Assembly: GCA_963837105.1 (NCBI GenBank)
Contig: CAWIMG010000018.1
Span: 124,001 to 188,000 of the forward strand
Direction: 5' to 3'
Length of the DNA stretch: 64,000 nt
From: UBA9676 sp963837105
Lineage (GTDB): Bacteria; Actinomycetota; Actinomycetes; Streptosporangiales; Streptosporangiaceae
Made by a program: the position numbers and the translations under genes. Positions 17,269 through 29,351 of the stretch are shown here, piece after piece; positions within the stretch are counted from its first letter, which is position 1, and the number at the start of each line of letters is the position of its first letter. The notes below the pieces were generated by a model, which saw only the letters and a list, made by a program, of their open reading frames with translations, ran no database searches and was not told the DNA's origin.

Positions 17269-18788
17269 ATGTCTGAGGTGAAACAGTTCCGGCTGCCAGA
17301 CGTCGGGGAGGGGCTGACCGAGGCGGACATCGTCTCCTGGCATGTCAAGCCCGGGGATGCGGTAAAAGTCAATCAGGTGATCGTGGAGATCGAGACCGCG
17401 AAGGCGGTCGTCGAGTTGCCGTGCCCGTTCGAGGGGATCGTCACCGGGCTGCTGGTCGACGAGGGGGCCAACGTCGCGGTCGGGACGCCGATCATCGCGG
17501 TCAACGTCGCTCCAGACGCCGATAGTGCGGGCGACCGCACGGCCACCGCCGGTGTCCCGGCGGGCGCGGGCGACCGCCCTGCCGCTGGCGATGTCCCGGC
17601 GGGCTCAACGCCAGCCGGAACATCGGCGGCGTCCGACGGTGATCTGGTTCCCTCGCCGCCCCCGGAGACCGCGGTCGAGCCGGGGATTCATGGCAGCCCG
17701 GCGCCGAAGGTGGAGCGGCAGGCGGTGCTGGTCGGATACGGCGTGAGACTCGGGACCACGAAGCGGCGGCAGCGGAAGAACGCACTGCGCCGCCGCGGAT
17801 CCGCTAGCGGATGCGGCGGCATCGGAGGGCCGGGGGCTCACGCCGTCGATTCGGCCATCGGCTGGGGAGGCGCCGGGGGCCGACTCGGCGGCTGTTGCCG
17901 TCCCAGCGGTGTCGGGGAACGGGCGGGTGCTGGCTAAGCCGCCGGTGAGGAAGCTGGCGAAGGAGCTGGGGGTGGATTCTGGCCGGGGTGGCCGGGAGCG
18001 GGCCGGGCGGGTCGATCACCCGGGAGGACGTGCAGGGCGCGGTGCCGGGCGCCGGGCAGCCGGCCTGGCCGGCCGGCGGGGCGGTGCTGCGGGAGGAGCG
18101 GATCGCGGTCCGTGGGGTGCGCAAGCACACCGCGGCGGCGGTCAGTGCCAGTGCCTTCACGGCCCCGCACGTGACCGAGTTCCTGCAGGTGGACGTGACC
18201 GCGTCGATGGCGGCGGTGGGGCGGCTGCGGGAGCTGGCGGAGTTCGCGGAGCTGCGGGTCTCACCGTTGCTGCTGGTGGCCAAGGCGGTGCTGGTGGCCG
18301 TGGCCCGGCATCCGATGATCAACTCGTCCTGGGACGAGCAGGCGCAGGAGATCGTGGTGAAGCACTACGTGAACCTGGGCATCGCCGCCGCCACCGAGCG
18401 CGGGCTGATCGTGCCGAACATCAAGGACGCCCACCTGCAATCCCTGCCCGGGCTGGCCCGGGCGCTGGCCGAGCTGACCGCGACCGTGCGGGCCGGCAAG
18501 GCACAGCCGGCCGACCTGGCCGGCGGGACGATCACCATCACCAATGTGGGCGTGTTCGGGGTCAACGCCGGGACTCCCATCCTGACTCCGGGTGAGGCGG
18601 CGATCCTCGCCTTCGGGCAGGTGCGGGAGATGCCCTGGGTGCACCAGGGGCAGATCGCGGTGCGGCAGGTGACCACCCTCTCGTTCTCCTTCGACCACCG
18701 GATCGTGGACGGTGACCTCGGATCGGCGTTCCTGCGGGACGTCGGTGCGATGCTGGCCGATCCGGTCGCCATGCTGGCCTGGAGCTAA
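17269..18788 (+). pseudogene. 2-oxoacid dehydrogenase E2 (dihydrolipoamide acyltransferase), two frameshifts
   Basis: The intact protein would be about 506 aa. The lipoyl domain has Lys45 in EIETAKAVVELPCPFEG. A Pro/Ala linker follows, then the E1/E3-binding domain (VLAKPPVRKLAKELGVDS), then the catalytic domain with DHRIVDGDLGSAFLRDVG (His-x3-Asp-Gly). The reading frame steps by +1 near 17780, inside the linker, and by +1 again near 17980 in a CCGGGG tract. Both sides of each step are well conserved, so either sequencing indels or very recent lesions are likely. The gene follows E1 beta with a strong ribosome site. Confidence 0.8.
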
Positions 18789-18815
18789 GACACGCCCCAA
18801 CCGGAAAGGACGGCG

Positions 18816-19109
18816 ATGTTCCATCACGTCGTGGTGTTCACCTGGCGGGACGGCACTACCGAGGAGCAGGTATCAGCGGTGGCGGCGGAACTGGCCAAAC
18901 TGCCGGACGAGATTCCGGCGATCCGGCGCTACGAGTTCGGCCCGGATGCCGGGCTGGACCCGTTCACCGCGGACTTCGCGGTCGTCGCCGCGTTCGAGGA
19001 CGCCGATGGCTACCTGACCTACCGTGATCACCCGGCCCACGGGAAGCTGATCGAGGACTACCTCAACCCGATCGTGGCCAGCCGCAGCCGGGTCCAGTTC
19101 GAGGTCTGA
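18816..19109 (+). CDS. Dabb family (dimeric alpha/beta barrel) protein
   Basis: 97 aa: MFHHVVVFTWRDGTTEEQVS, DFAVVAAFEDADGYLTYRDH and PAHGKLIEDYLNPIVASRSR. This is the stress-responsive A/B barrel fold; members act as small stress proteins or cyclases, and nothing here assigns a substrate. GGAAAGG precedes the ATG. It follows E2 by 27 bp and may be read through from that operon. Confidence 0.85.
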   Translation: MFHHVVVFTWRDGTTEEQVSAVAAELAKLPDEIPAIRRYEFGPDAGLDPFTADFAVVAAFEDADGYLTYRDHPAHGKLIEDYLNPIVASRSRVQFEV

Positions 19110-19130
19110 CCCGCCGCAGGCCAGCCCGGC

Positions 19131-20970
19131 TCAGAAAGCGGCTTCGGGCAGTTCCATCAGGTCGAGCGTGGTCTCCTGCGCCAGCTGCCGCTCCACCGCC
19201 AGCCGCGGCAGCACGGTCTGCGCGAAGAACCGCGCGGTGGCCAGCTTGCCCTGGTAGAAGGCACGGTCGCGGCCGGCCAGCGGGGACTCCTGGCCGCCGT
19301 CCAGCGCGGCCAGCGCGACCTCCGCCTGCCGGGCCAGCAGCCAGCCGATCACCAGGTCGCCCAGCGCCAGCAGCAGCCGGGTGGTGTTGAGGCCGGCCCG
19401 GTAGATTTCCTGCGGCCGCTCCAGCGAGGTCACCGCGTACCCGGTCATGACCGTCACCATGGCCTCGATGTCGGCGGCCGCCCGGGCCAGGGCAGTGCGC
19501 TCAGGCTTGAGGCGCCCGTTCCCAGCCTCACTCGCGGCGAATTCGGTGATCGCGCCGAGCAGCGCCCGCAGGGCGCTGCCGTCGTTGCGGATGATCTTCC
19601 GGAAGAACAGATCCAGCCCCTGGATGCCGGTGGTGCCCTCGTACAGGCTGTCGATCTTGGCATCCCGGATGTACTGCTCGACCGGATAGTCCTGCAGGAA
19701 CCCGGAGCCGCCCAGCGTCTGCAGGGACAGGGTCAGCATCTCGTAGGCGCGTTCCGAGCCCACCCCCTTGACCAGTGGCAGCAGCAGGTCGTTCAGCCCG
19801 GCCGCGGCTTCGTCGGTCTCGCCGCGGGCGGCCGCGATGCGCAGCGCGTCCTGCTGGGACGCGGTATAGAGCATCAGCGCGCGCAGGCCCTCGGCGTAGG
19901 CCTTCTGCATCATCAGCATCCGGCGCACGTCCGGGTGGTGGATGATCGTCACCCGCGGTGCGGCCTTGTCCGCCTGCTGGGTCAGGTCGGCACCCTGGAC
20001 CCGGGTCCGGGCGAACTCCAGCGCGGTCAGGTAGCCGGCCGACAGGGTGGCGATCGCCTTGGTGCCGACCAGCATCCGGGCGTGCTCGATGACCATGAAC
20101 ATCTGCCGGATGCCGTCGTGCACGTTCCCGACCAGGGTGCCCACCGCCGGGCGGTGCGCGCCGAAGGTCAGCTCGCAGGTGGTGGAGACCTTCAGGCCCA
20201 TCTTGTGCTCGACGCCGGTGACCTCCACCCCGTTCCGCTCGCCGAGGTTGCCGTCGGCGTCCACCAGGTACTTGGGCACGAGAAACATGGACAGGCCCTT
20301 GGTGCCCGGGCCATGGCCCTCCGGCCGGGCCAGCACCAGATGGAAGATGTTCTCGGACAGGTCGTGCTCGCCGCTGGTGATGAACCGCTTGACGCCCTCG
20401 ATGTGCCAGGTTCCGTCCGGCTGCGGTACCGCGCGGGTCCGGCCCGCACCCACGTCCGAGCCGGCGTCCGGCTCGGTCAGCACCATGGTCGCGGTCCAGT
20501 GGCGGTCGATCGCCCACTGCGCGAACCGCTGCTGCTCCGGCGTGCCGAGCCGCCACAGGACGTAGGCGAACAGCGGGCCGCTCGAGTACATCCAGACTGC
20601 CCGGGTTGGAGCCCAGCACCAGTTCGGCGACCGACCAGCCGAGCGAGCGGGGGGCGCTGATGCCACCGAGTTCGGCGGGCAGGTCGAGCCGGAACCATTC
20701 GGAGTCCAGGAATGCCTGGTAGGAGCGCTTGAATCCCGCCGGCAGGGTGACCGTGCCGGTGGCGGGATCGAACACCGGCGGATGCCGGTCCCCCTCGGCG
20801 AAGGAGTCGGCCAGCGGGCCGACGGCGAGCCGGTTCACCTCGGCCAGGATGCTGCGGGCGGTATCGGCGTCGACGTCCGCGAACGGCCCGGTGCCGAGCA
20901 CATCCTGGCGGCCCAGCAGTTCGAACAGATTGAACTCGATGTCGCGCAGGTTGCTCTTGTAGTGACCCAT
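19131..20970 (-). pseudogene. Acyl-CoA dehydrogenase with one frameshift
   Basis: About 612 aa after correction, a long ACAD beginning MGHYKSNLRDIEFNLFELLG. Flavin- and substrate-site segments MVLTEPDAGSDVGAGRTRAV and DSLYEGTTGIQGLDLFFRKI (with the EGTTGIQ Glu) are intact. The frame changes once near 20603: GSNPG reads on wrongly, whereas removal of one G in CCGGGC restores GSNPAVWMYSSGPLFAYVLW. The single-base gain in a G-run looks like a sequencing error. Start at 20970 chosen by family; an in-frame ATG lies 6 bp earlier. Oxidises acyl-CoA with FAD in beta-oxidation. Confidence 0.8.
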
Positions 20971-21151
20971 CGCCATCCGCTTCTGCCCGGGCCGGCCGGT
21001 GGCCCGGCCGTGTCCTACTCGCGAGTAACTATGCATATGCTACCCACCAGTAACGAACTTTCAAGCCAGGGTTCCGCCCGGGCGAAGGGCCGCTTACAGT
21101 GAGCCGCAGCGGCCCGGAACCCCCGGACAGGCGCGGCTGGCGAGGTGGGCG

Positions 21152-23369
21152 ATGGCTCTGGCCCTGACCGAGGAACATCTGGCACTGGCGGAGTCCGTCC
21201 GCGGCTGGGCCGGGCGGGCGGCGCCCGGCGAGGTGAGTCCGGGCGGCGGTGGCCGCCGGGGACGGCGGCGCCGACCCAGTACACCTCCTCGCTGCGGGCC
21301 GGCCTGGCCGGCCAGGGCCTGCTCGGGCTGCATCTGCCCGAGCAGCTGGGCGGGCAGGGCTTCGGGCTGCCCGAGCTGGCCATCGCGGCCGAGGAACTGG
21401 GCCGCGCGCTGCTGCCGGGCGGGTTCCTGCCCACGGTGCTGGCCAGCGCGGTGCTGGCCCGGGCCGACGGCGATGAGCTGCCCGGGCTGGTCAAGGACCT
21501 GGCCGCGGGCACGCTCACCGGGGCGGTGGGGCTGGCCGCGGGCATCGGTGCGGACGGCGAAGGACAGCCAGGCGGGCCGGGGGCACTGGTCATCGACGGC
21601 AGCTGCGGGCCGGTGCTGGGCGCGGGCCAGGCCGGGCTGCTCATCCTGCCGGTGGCCCGCGGCCAGGAGCGGATCTGGGTGGCGGTGGACGCCGCCGACC
21701 TGGAGGTCACGCCGGTGGACAGCCTGGACCTGGCCCGCCCGGCCGGCCGGGTGCGGGCCACCCGGCTGGCCGTGCCGTCCGGCCGGGTCCTGCACGGCCT
21801 GCCACCGGCCCTGGTCGGCTCGCTGGCGGCGGCCCTGTTCGGGGCCGAGGCGTGCGGCATCGCGGACTGGGCGGTCGCCACCGCCGCCGGCTACGCCCAG
21901 ATGCGCCATCAGTTCGGCCGGCCGATCGGCCAGTTCCAGGCGGTCAAGCACCGCTGCGCCTGGATGCTCACCGCCGCCGAGCAGGCCGCCGCCGCGGCCG
22001 GGGACGCCGCTGCCGCGCTGGCCGGCCCCGGCTTCGGCCCGGCCGCCGAGTTCGCCGCCGCAGTGGCCGCGGTGGTGGCGGTGGACGCGGCCGTCAGCTG
22101 CGCGCATGAGTGCATCCAGGTTCTCGGCGGCATCGGCTACACCTGGGAGCACGACGCCCACCTGTACTACCGGCGGGCGCTGTCGCTGCGGGCGGTGCTG
22201 GGCCAGTCCGGGCAGTGGGCCCAGCGGGTGGCCACGCTGGCGCTGGCGGGCGAGCGCCGCCAGGTCAGCATCGACCTGCCCGCCGAGGCGGAGCTGGTCC
22301 GCACCAGCGTGCGGGCGGAACTGGCCACGATCGCCGCCGCGCCGGAAAGCCAGCCGGGCCACGCTGCTGGCCGACGGCGGCTGGGTCACCCCGCACCTGC
22401 CCGAGCCGTGGGGACGGGCAGCCGGCCCGCTGGCCCAGCTGGTCATCGCCGAGGAGATGCGGGCGGCCGGGCTGCGCCCGCCCGGGCTTGCCATCGGCGC
22501 CTGGGTGGTGCCCGCCCTGGTCCAGTACGGGACACCGGAGCAGCAGGCCCGCTTCCTGCCCGCAACCTTGCGCGGGGAGATCATCTGGTGCCAGCTGTTC
22601 AGCGAGCCGGGGGCCGGCTCCGACCTGGCCGGGCTGACCACCCGGGCCGAACCGGCGGCCGGCGGCTGGCGGCTGACCGGCCAGAAGATCTGGACCTCAC
22701 TGGCCAGGGAAGCCGCCTGGGCGATCTGCGTGGCCCGCACCGACCCGGCCGTGCCCCGGCACGACGGCATCAGCTACTTCCTGGTCGACATGGCCTCGCC
22801 CGGCGTGCAGGTGCGCCCGCTGCGCGAGATGACCGGCGACACGCTGTTCAACGAGGTGTTCCTGGACGACGTGTTCGTGCCGGACGAACTGGTGGTCGGC
22901 GGCGTCAACCAGGGCTGGCGGGTGGCCCGCACCACCCTGGCCAACGAGCGGGTGTCGCTGTCGCAGTCGTGGACGTTCGGCTGCGGCGTGCCGGAACTGG
23001 TCGCGGCGGTGCGGGATCTCGGCGACGGCGGCGGGCGAGGCGGTGCTGGCCCGGGCCGGACGGCTGATCGCCGACGGGCACGCGATCGACCTGCTCGGCC
23101 TCCGGGTCACCGGCAAGCAGTTGTCCGGCACCGAGCCCGGCGCCACCGGCAGCGTCCGCAAGCTGCTCGGGATGCGGTACGCCCAGCAGGTGGCCGAGGA
23201 ATGCTGGCGGCTGGCCGGGCCGGACTGCGCGGCCGGGGACGGCCACTGGTCCCGGGCGATGCTGTTCACCCGGGCGCTGACCATCGGTGGCGGCACCACC
23301 GACATCCAGCTGAACATCATCGCCGAGCGCATCCTGCACCTGCCGCGGGACCCGCTCCCCGGCGAGTGA
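21152..23369 (+). pseudogene. Two-domain acyl-CoA dehydrogenase with four frameshifts
   Basis: Reassembled from three frames, this is one protein of about 738 aa with two ACAD modules. The first runs from MALALTEEHLALAESVRGWA to CIQVLGGIGYTWEHDAHLYY. The second has VIGAWVVPALVQ-like VVPALVQYGTPEQQARFLP, SEPGAGSDLAGLTTRA and TIGGGTTDIQLNIIAERILH. Frame steps fall near 21240, 21280, 22350 and 23030, each equal to one extra base. No stop or ribosome site separates the modules. Tandem ACADs of this length resemble mycobacterial FadE34-type enzymes in layout; substrate unknown. Divergent from the neighbouring ACAD. Confidence 0.72.
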
Positions 23370-23447
23370 GCCCGGCCGGTCGCCGGACCGGGGTCATGCC
23401 GCCCGCTGACGGAGGCTGCCGGGCCGCCGGATAACAGTTCAGATCTG

Positions 23448-23500
23448 GCTAACCGTCCCTGTCATCCTGTTCAGTCGCGCTAACCGGCCCTGTCATCCTG
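23448..23500 (+). repeat. Two 22-bp direct repeats upstream of propeller copy 1
   Basis: GCTAACCGTCCCTGTCATCC (23448 onward) recurs at 23479 as GCTAACCGGCCCTGTCATCC; 21 of 22 bases agree and the period is 31 bp. About 130-180 bp before the copy 1 ATG; may be an operator pair. Confidence 0.5.
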
Positions 23501-23628
23501 GCCACCCCTGGCGCGTCCTATCTTGGTGGAGCCTCCTGCCGAGGCATCCTTCCCGCCAGCATCGCGGCGGCCTGCCGTCATTCGCCGGTCAGGCCGCACC
23601 CCACTCCGCCTGACTGGAGGCTCAGCAG

Positions 23629-26385
23629 ATGTCCGCACGGGGTTCCTTGCCTGCCCACCGCCGTCCCGGCCGCGGCTGATGCTCGCCGTGGCCGGGCTCG
23701 CGCTCGCCCTGGGTGCCCTGCCCGCGGTCACCGGCGCCCTGCCCATTGGGTCGGCCAGCGCCGGTGCCGACGACTTCACCGTTTCGCTGAACAACAGCCG
23801 GACCGGGTGGGATTCGAACGAGCCGCTGCTCAGCCCCGCCGCGGTGGCGACGATCTCCCCCACCCCGCGGGTCGATGTCAGTGTCAGCGGGGTGGTGCAG
23901 GCGCAGCCGCTGATGATCCACGCGCTGAACGAGGTCATCGTCGCCACCGAGAATGACATGGTGTACGGCATCGTCGCCACCGGGGCGAACGCGGGCCATA
24001 TCAACTGGTCGGCCACCCTCGGCAGCCCGTACGACATCGCCAAGGTCTCGACCTTCAAGAAGTGCACCGACCTGGTGCCGAATATCGGCGTGACCGGGAC
24101 CCCGGTCTACGATCCGGGCAGCGGCAACGTCTACATGTTCGCCAACATCGTCAAGAGCGGGAGCCCGGGGTACTACCTGGTCGCCGTCAACGCCACTACC
24201 GGTGCGTACAACTCGTCGGGCAACATCCAGATCTCCGGCCACCCCAGCAACGACTCACATATCACCTTCAGTGCCAAGTACGAGATGGAGCGGCCCGGGG
24301 TGCTGCTGGCCAGCGAGGGCTCGATCTGGGCCGCGTTCGGCTCGCACTGTGACTTCAAGCCCCCTACGCGGGGTACGTGACGCGGGTGGCGCTGGGCACC
24401 AGCCCGACGGTGAGCCTGTGGACCGATGAGGCCGCGCTCACCAACGACCAGGCCGGCATCTGGCAGGGCGGCGGCGTCGTGGTGCAGGACCCGCAGCGGC
24501 AACATCTTCGTCACCTCCGGTAACGGCGTATCACCGACCCGGACCGGCAACACGCCGCCCGGCCAGCTGGCCGAGTCGGTGATCCACCTCACCTGGACAC
24601 CGGCATCGCCTCAAGGCCGCCGACTTCTTCAGCCCGGCCAACGCGCCGTCGCTGGACGCGGCCGACACCGACTTCGGCTCCGGCGGCTCGGTCGCTCTGC
24701 CGCTCGGCACCAGCACCTACCCGAGTGTGCTGGCCGCACCTAGCAAGGACGGCCGGATCTGCCTGCTCAACCGGGACACGCTCGGCGGCGCGAACAGGGC
24801 CCGAGCAAGGGCGACAACGCGCTGTTCGTGATCAAGTCGGCGGGTGGCGACTGGGGCCATCCGGCCGTGTTCGCCGACACCACCACCCTGACCGGCAGCA
24901 ACGTCGCACGGCCCACGACTACCTGTTCTATATCGGCAAGGACGCCCACATGCAGGTCTTCCGGTCGGGGTGAACAGTTCCGACAAGCCGACCCTGTCCA
25001 CGGTGGCCCACAGCAACCTCACCTACGGCTACGAATCCGGCTCACCGGTGGTGACCTCCAACGGCACCGATCCCACCTCCGCGGTGGTCTGGGCGGTGCT
25101 CACTGTGAACACCTCGGGAAAGACCGGCGTCGGCGCCTACCTGACCGCCTATGCGCTGGGCAAGGTGGCCTCCACCGGCGGCACGCCGTCCTCCTGCATC
25201 TCCTCCGCCCAGTGCACGCTGACGCCGATCTGGACGTCCAAGACGTTCACCTCGTCCAAGTTCACCACCCCGGCCACCAGTGACGGCTGGGTGTACATCG
25301 GCACCCGGAACGGCCACCGTGCTGCGGCTACGCCGCGCCGGCACCGCCACCCCGGTCAAGGGCTCGGCCGTCAACCTCGGCCAGGCCGCGGTCGGCGCCA
25401 GCGCCAGCGGCCCGGTCAGCATCACCGCCCGCCGCCCGGTCACCGTCACCGGGGTGACCGCCAGCACCAACGGCAGCAACGCAGCGGTGCCCGGCAACGA
25501 GTTCACGACCAACGGCTCGCTGTACCTGAACGGCAGCAGCACGCCGGTGCCGCTCCCGGTCAACCTGGTCAAGGGCGACAGGCTGGCCGCGTACGTGACG
25601 TTCACGCCGGCCACGGCCGGGCGGTGACAGGCGGCACCTCTCGTTCGCCACGCTCGTCCAGCGCCAGCCCGTCGGGCAGTTCCGCAAGCGCGACGTGGCG
25701 GTGCGGTGGGCAACGGCAGCCAGCCAGAGGGCTTGACCCCATCGTCCAGCACGGTGCAGTTCATGGGCGCACCCGACCAGGGCGTCGTCCCGGTGCGCGG
25801 TGGGGATCGCCGTCCCGCAGACGGTCACCGTTCACCAACTTCGGCACCATCCCGGTGACGGTGACCTCGGTCACCCCGCCCGCCGCCCCGTTCGCCGCCA
25901 GCGACCTGCCGAAGATCGGCACCGTGTTCAATCCCGGCCAGTCGGTCACGGTCCCGCTCGGCTACGCGCCCGACGCGGCGGGTACCGTCCACCGGCCAGC
26001 TGAGCATCGGCACCTCGGCCGGGCCGCTCGCGACCGTCAGCTCAGTGGCATCGGGGTACCGGCGGTCAGCCAGTTCACCGCGGTCCATCCGGTGGTGAAC
26101 TTCGGCACCATTGGTGTGGGCAAGAAGGCCACCGCCTACGTGCAGATCACCAACTCCGGCAACACCGAGAGCGCGGTGCAGCAGGTGGCGCCGGTCGCCA
26201 GCCCGTTCAAGGCCACGCTCACGCCACCGGCGCAGATGCCGTTCAACCCGGGCGCGGACCTGATGGTCCCGGTCACCTTCACGCCGACCAGGAAGGGCAC
26301 GTTCTCCACCAAATACGTGCTCCGCTGGACCGACGTGAACGGCAGCCACTCCATCACGGTCACGCTCACCGGCCAGGCGGTCTGA
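23629..26385 (+). pseudogene. Secreted PQQ-like propeller/choice-of-anchor-D protein, copy 1 (degenerate)
   Basis: The start ATG at 23629 has GGAGG upstream and encodes MSARGSLPAHRRPGRG, matching the N-termini of copies 2 and 3. The frame is then lost before the signal peptide hydrophobic core (LMLAVAGLALALGALPAVTG). At least ten frame changes, both gains and losses, follow at about 23670, 24360, 24490, 24600, 24795, 24905, 24970, 25320, 25625 and 25800-26040. Recognisable blocks remain throughout: NIGVTGTPVYDPG, SGNGVSP, PPGQLAESVI, LDAADTDFGSGG and FNPGADLMVPVTFTPTRKGT. Not expressible as one protein as given. Confidence 0.85.
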
Positions 26386-26460
26386 CACCGGCCCGCCCAC
26401 GCGCCGGCTGGTCATCGCACGGGCCGGGTGACCGGGGCCGCAATGGCCCGGGCCGCCCGG

Positions 26461-26479
26461 GCCCGGCTGTCTGCCGGGC
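26461..26479 (+). terminator. Hairpin after copy 1
   Basis: Stem GCCCGGC / GCCGGGC with loop TGTCT, 75 bp past the copy 1 stop and just before the motif shared by copies 2 and 3. Confidence 0.4.
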
Positions 26480-26482
26480 AGG

Positions 26483-26560
26483 TCACGATGCGGACACAAC
26501 CAGGGCTGGGATCCCAACCACTGCGGTTCGGGACTTAAGGTAATGAGCGCCTATGGAAAT
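26483..26560 (+). promoter_or_regulatory. Shared upstream element, copy 2
   Basis: TCACGATGCGGACACAA at 26483-26499 is identical to 29405-29421 upstream of copy 3. About 50 bp later both have a TAAGGTAA core (here 26536-26543) followed by a similar CGCC-ATG-A stretch and TTAAC. The layout suggests a common promoter or operator. Confidence 0.5.
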
Positions 26561-26643
26561 CGGCTTACTTCGTTAACCCGCGCGCGTCGTGGCAGCGGTG
26601 GTGGCACCGCTCACCCTCTGCTGACGTGCTCGAGGGGGGCTAC

Positions 26644-29350
26644 ATGCTGTCACGGGGATTGTTCAGCCACCGCACGTCCGCCCGCCGCCTGCTGCTGACC
26701 CTGGCCGGGCTCGGACTCGCACTGGGCATGCTGCCCGTGGCCGCCGGGGCCGTGCCGGGCTCGGCGGCCAGCCATGCCCGGGCCGATGACCTCACGGTCG
26801 GCCAGAACCCGATGCGGACAAGCTGGGACTCCAGTGAGTCGTCGGCCAGCATCGGCCCGTCGGTGGTGCCCGGCTTCGCGCAGCGGTTCAGCGACACCGT
26901 GAGCGGTGGCGTCTTCGCCCAGCCGCTGGTGCTGGGCTCGACCGTCGTACGTGGCCACCGAGAACGACCAGGTCTACGCCTTCAACGCGGGCACCGGCGC
27001 GCAGATCTGGCACACCTCGCTGGGCAGCCCGTTCAACATCACCAAGGTGTCCTCGCTGTCCAAGTGCACCGACCTGGTGCCCAACATCGGCATCACCGGT
27101 ACCCCCGTGTACGACTCCTCGACCAACGAGCTGTACATGTTCGCCAACATCGTCGACCCGGGCACCAACACGCCGCACTACTACCTGGTCGGGCTGAACG
27201 CCACCACCGGCGCCGTCGAGCAGCAAATCCACCCCCATGGCAGCCCCAGCAACGACTCCCACCTGGTGTTCAGTGCCCAGCAGCAGATGGAGCGGCCCGG
27301 CGTGCTGCTGCTGCCGGATGGGTCGGTGGTCGGGGCGTTCGCCTCCCACTGCGACATCAAGCCCTACGGCGGCTATGTGATGCGGGTGGTCCCGTCCACC
27401 GGCGCGTTCAGCATCTGGAGCGATGAGTCCGGCACCACCTACGACCAGGCGGGCATCTGGCAGGGCGGCAGCGGGGCCATGCTCGACCCGCAGGGCCGGA
27501 TCTTCGTCACCTCCGGCAACGGCGTCTCCCCGTCGAAGGGCCCGGGCAGCAAGCCGCCCGGGCAGCTCGCCGAGTCGGTGATCGACCTGAAGGTGAACAG
27601 CGGCGGGACGATGTCCCCCACCGACTTCTTCAGCCCGTCCAACGCGCCCTCGCTGGACGCGGCCGACACCGACTACGGCGCGGGCGGCCCGGTCGGCGTC
27701 CCGTTCGCGATGGGCAACGACTCGCAGGTCCTCGTCCAGGCCGGCAAGGACGGCCGCATCTTCATCCTCAACCGGAGCGGCCTGGGCGGCCGGGAGCAGG
27801 GCTCGGGCAGCACCGACGCCGACCTGTTCGTGTCCAAGAACTATGGCGGCGAATGGGGCCACCCGGCGCTGTTCGGCAACACCGACATCACCAGCGCCAA
27901 CGCCAACAGCAGCGGCGACTACCTGGTCTACGTCGGCAAGGACGACGTGATGCGGCTGTTCCGGGCGGCCATCACCAGTTCCGGCGCGCCCTGGCTGACC
28001 AACATCGCCGTCAGCCAACTGATCTACGGCTACACATCCGGCTCCCCGGTGGTGACCTCCCAGGGCAACGACCCCACCACCGCGGTCATCTGGGAGGTCA
28101 ACACCCCCAACACCAGCGGCAAGACCGGCGTGGGCTCCCAGCTGATGGCCTACTCGCTGTCCTCGGGCACCGGCAGCAGCTGCACGTCCACCAGCATGTG
28201 CACGCTGAAGGTGCTGTATGCCTCGCCCAAGTTCACCTCGGCGAAGTTCTCCATCCCCGCCACCAGCCAGGGCTGGGTCTACGTGGGCACCCGGGACGGT
28301 CACCTGCTCGCGTTCGCCGCGCCCGGCAGCGCGGCCCCGGCCACCAGCACGACGGCCTCGTTCGCCCCGACCAGCGTCGGCGCCACCTCCGGCCAGAGCG
28401 TGACGCTCACCGCCCAGAAGCCGGTGACGGTGACCGGCCCGCCGGCCACGGCCGCCACCTCGAACGGCACGGCGACCAGCCAGTTCAGCCCCGGCCAGGT
28501 GACGCTCACCCACGGCGGCACCACCACCCCGGTGAGTTCCTACCCGGTCCCCCTGGCCAAGGGCGACAAGCTGACCACCCAGGTGACGTTCGCCCCCACC
28601 AGCCCGGGCGGCAACACCGGCACGCTGTCCTTCCCCACCTCCTCGGCCACCTTCCCGGCCGTGTCGGTCCCGCTCACCGGCGAGGCCACCCAGACCGGGC
28701 TGACCCCCTCCGCCAGCACGGTCCAGTTCATGGGCGCGCCGGACCAGGGGGTCATCCCGGTGGCGGTCGGGATCAGCGTGCCGCTGACGGTCAACATCAC
28801 CAACTACGGCACGACCACCCAGACCGTGACCTCGGTGACGCCGCCGTCAGGCCCGTTCACCGCCGCAAACCTGCCAACGGTGGGCCAGCAGATCAAGCCG
28901 GGCAGTTCGGTCACCGTCCAGGTTCACTTCGCACCCACCACGGCCGGGCCAGCCAGCAGCACGCTCACCATCGCCGGCAGCAGCGGGCCACCCGCGGTCA
29001 TCTCCCTGACCGGCACCGGCGCCGGCGCGGTCAGCCAGTTCACGCCGGTCAACCCGGTGGTGAACTTCGGCACTATCCCGGTGGGCAAGAAGGCCACCGC
29101 CACCGTGTTCATCACCAACAGCGGCAACACCCAGAGCACGATCCAGGGCGCGGCACCGGTAACGGGGCCGTTCGCGGCGACACTCAAGCCGAACCCGCAG
29201 ATGCCGTTCAACCCGGACTCGGATCTGGCCATCCCGGTGACCTTCACGCCCAAGAAGAAGGGGAGCTTCTCCACCCAGTACAAGCTCACCTGGAAGGACG
29301 TGAACGGGTCGCACACGGTGTCGGTCACCCTCACCGGGACGGCGGTCTGA
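26644..29350 (+). pseudogene. Secreted PQQ-like propeller/choice-of-anchor-D protein, copy 2 (single frameshift)
   Basis: About 901 aa after removing one base near 26948, where GGCTCGACCGTCGTACGTGG should read through to YVATENDQVYAFNAGTG. A Sec signal peptide (about 1-45, LLLTLAGLGLALGMLPVAAG) is followed by a PQQ-like propeller (about 50-565): NIGITGTPVYDSS, YYLVGLNATTGAVEQ, MERPGVLLLPDG, FVTSGNGVSP, NRSGLGGREQGSG. Three Ig-like domains close the protein, ending FNPDSDLAIPVTFTPKKKGS. Conserved Cys in SKCTDLVPN, SHCD and SSCTSTSMCTLK suggest disulfides. No LPxTG or C-terminal membrane helix. Otherwise intact over 2.4 kb, so the shift may be a sequencing error. Ligand and role unknown. Confidence 0.8.
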
Positions 29351-29351
29351 C

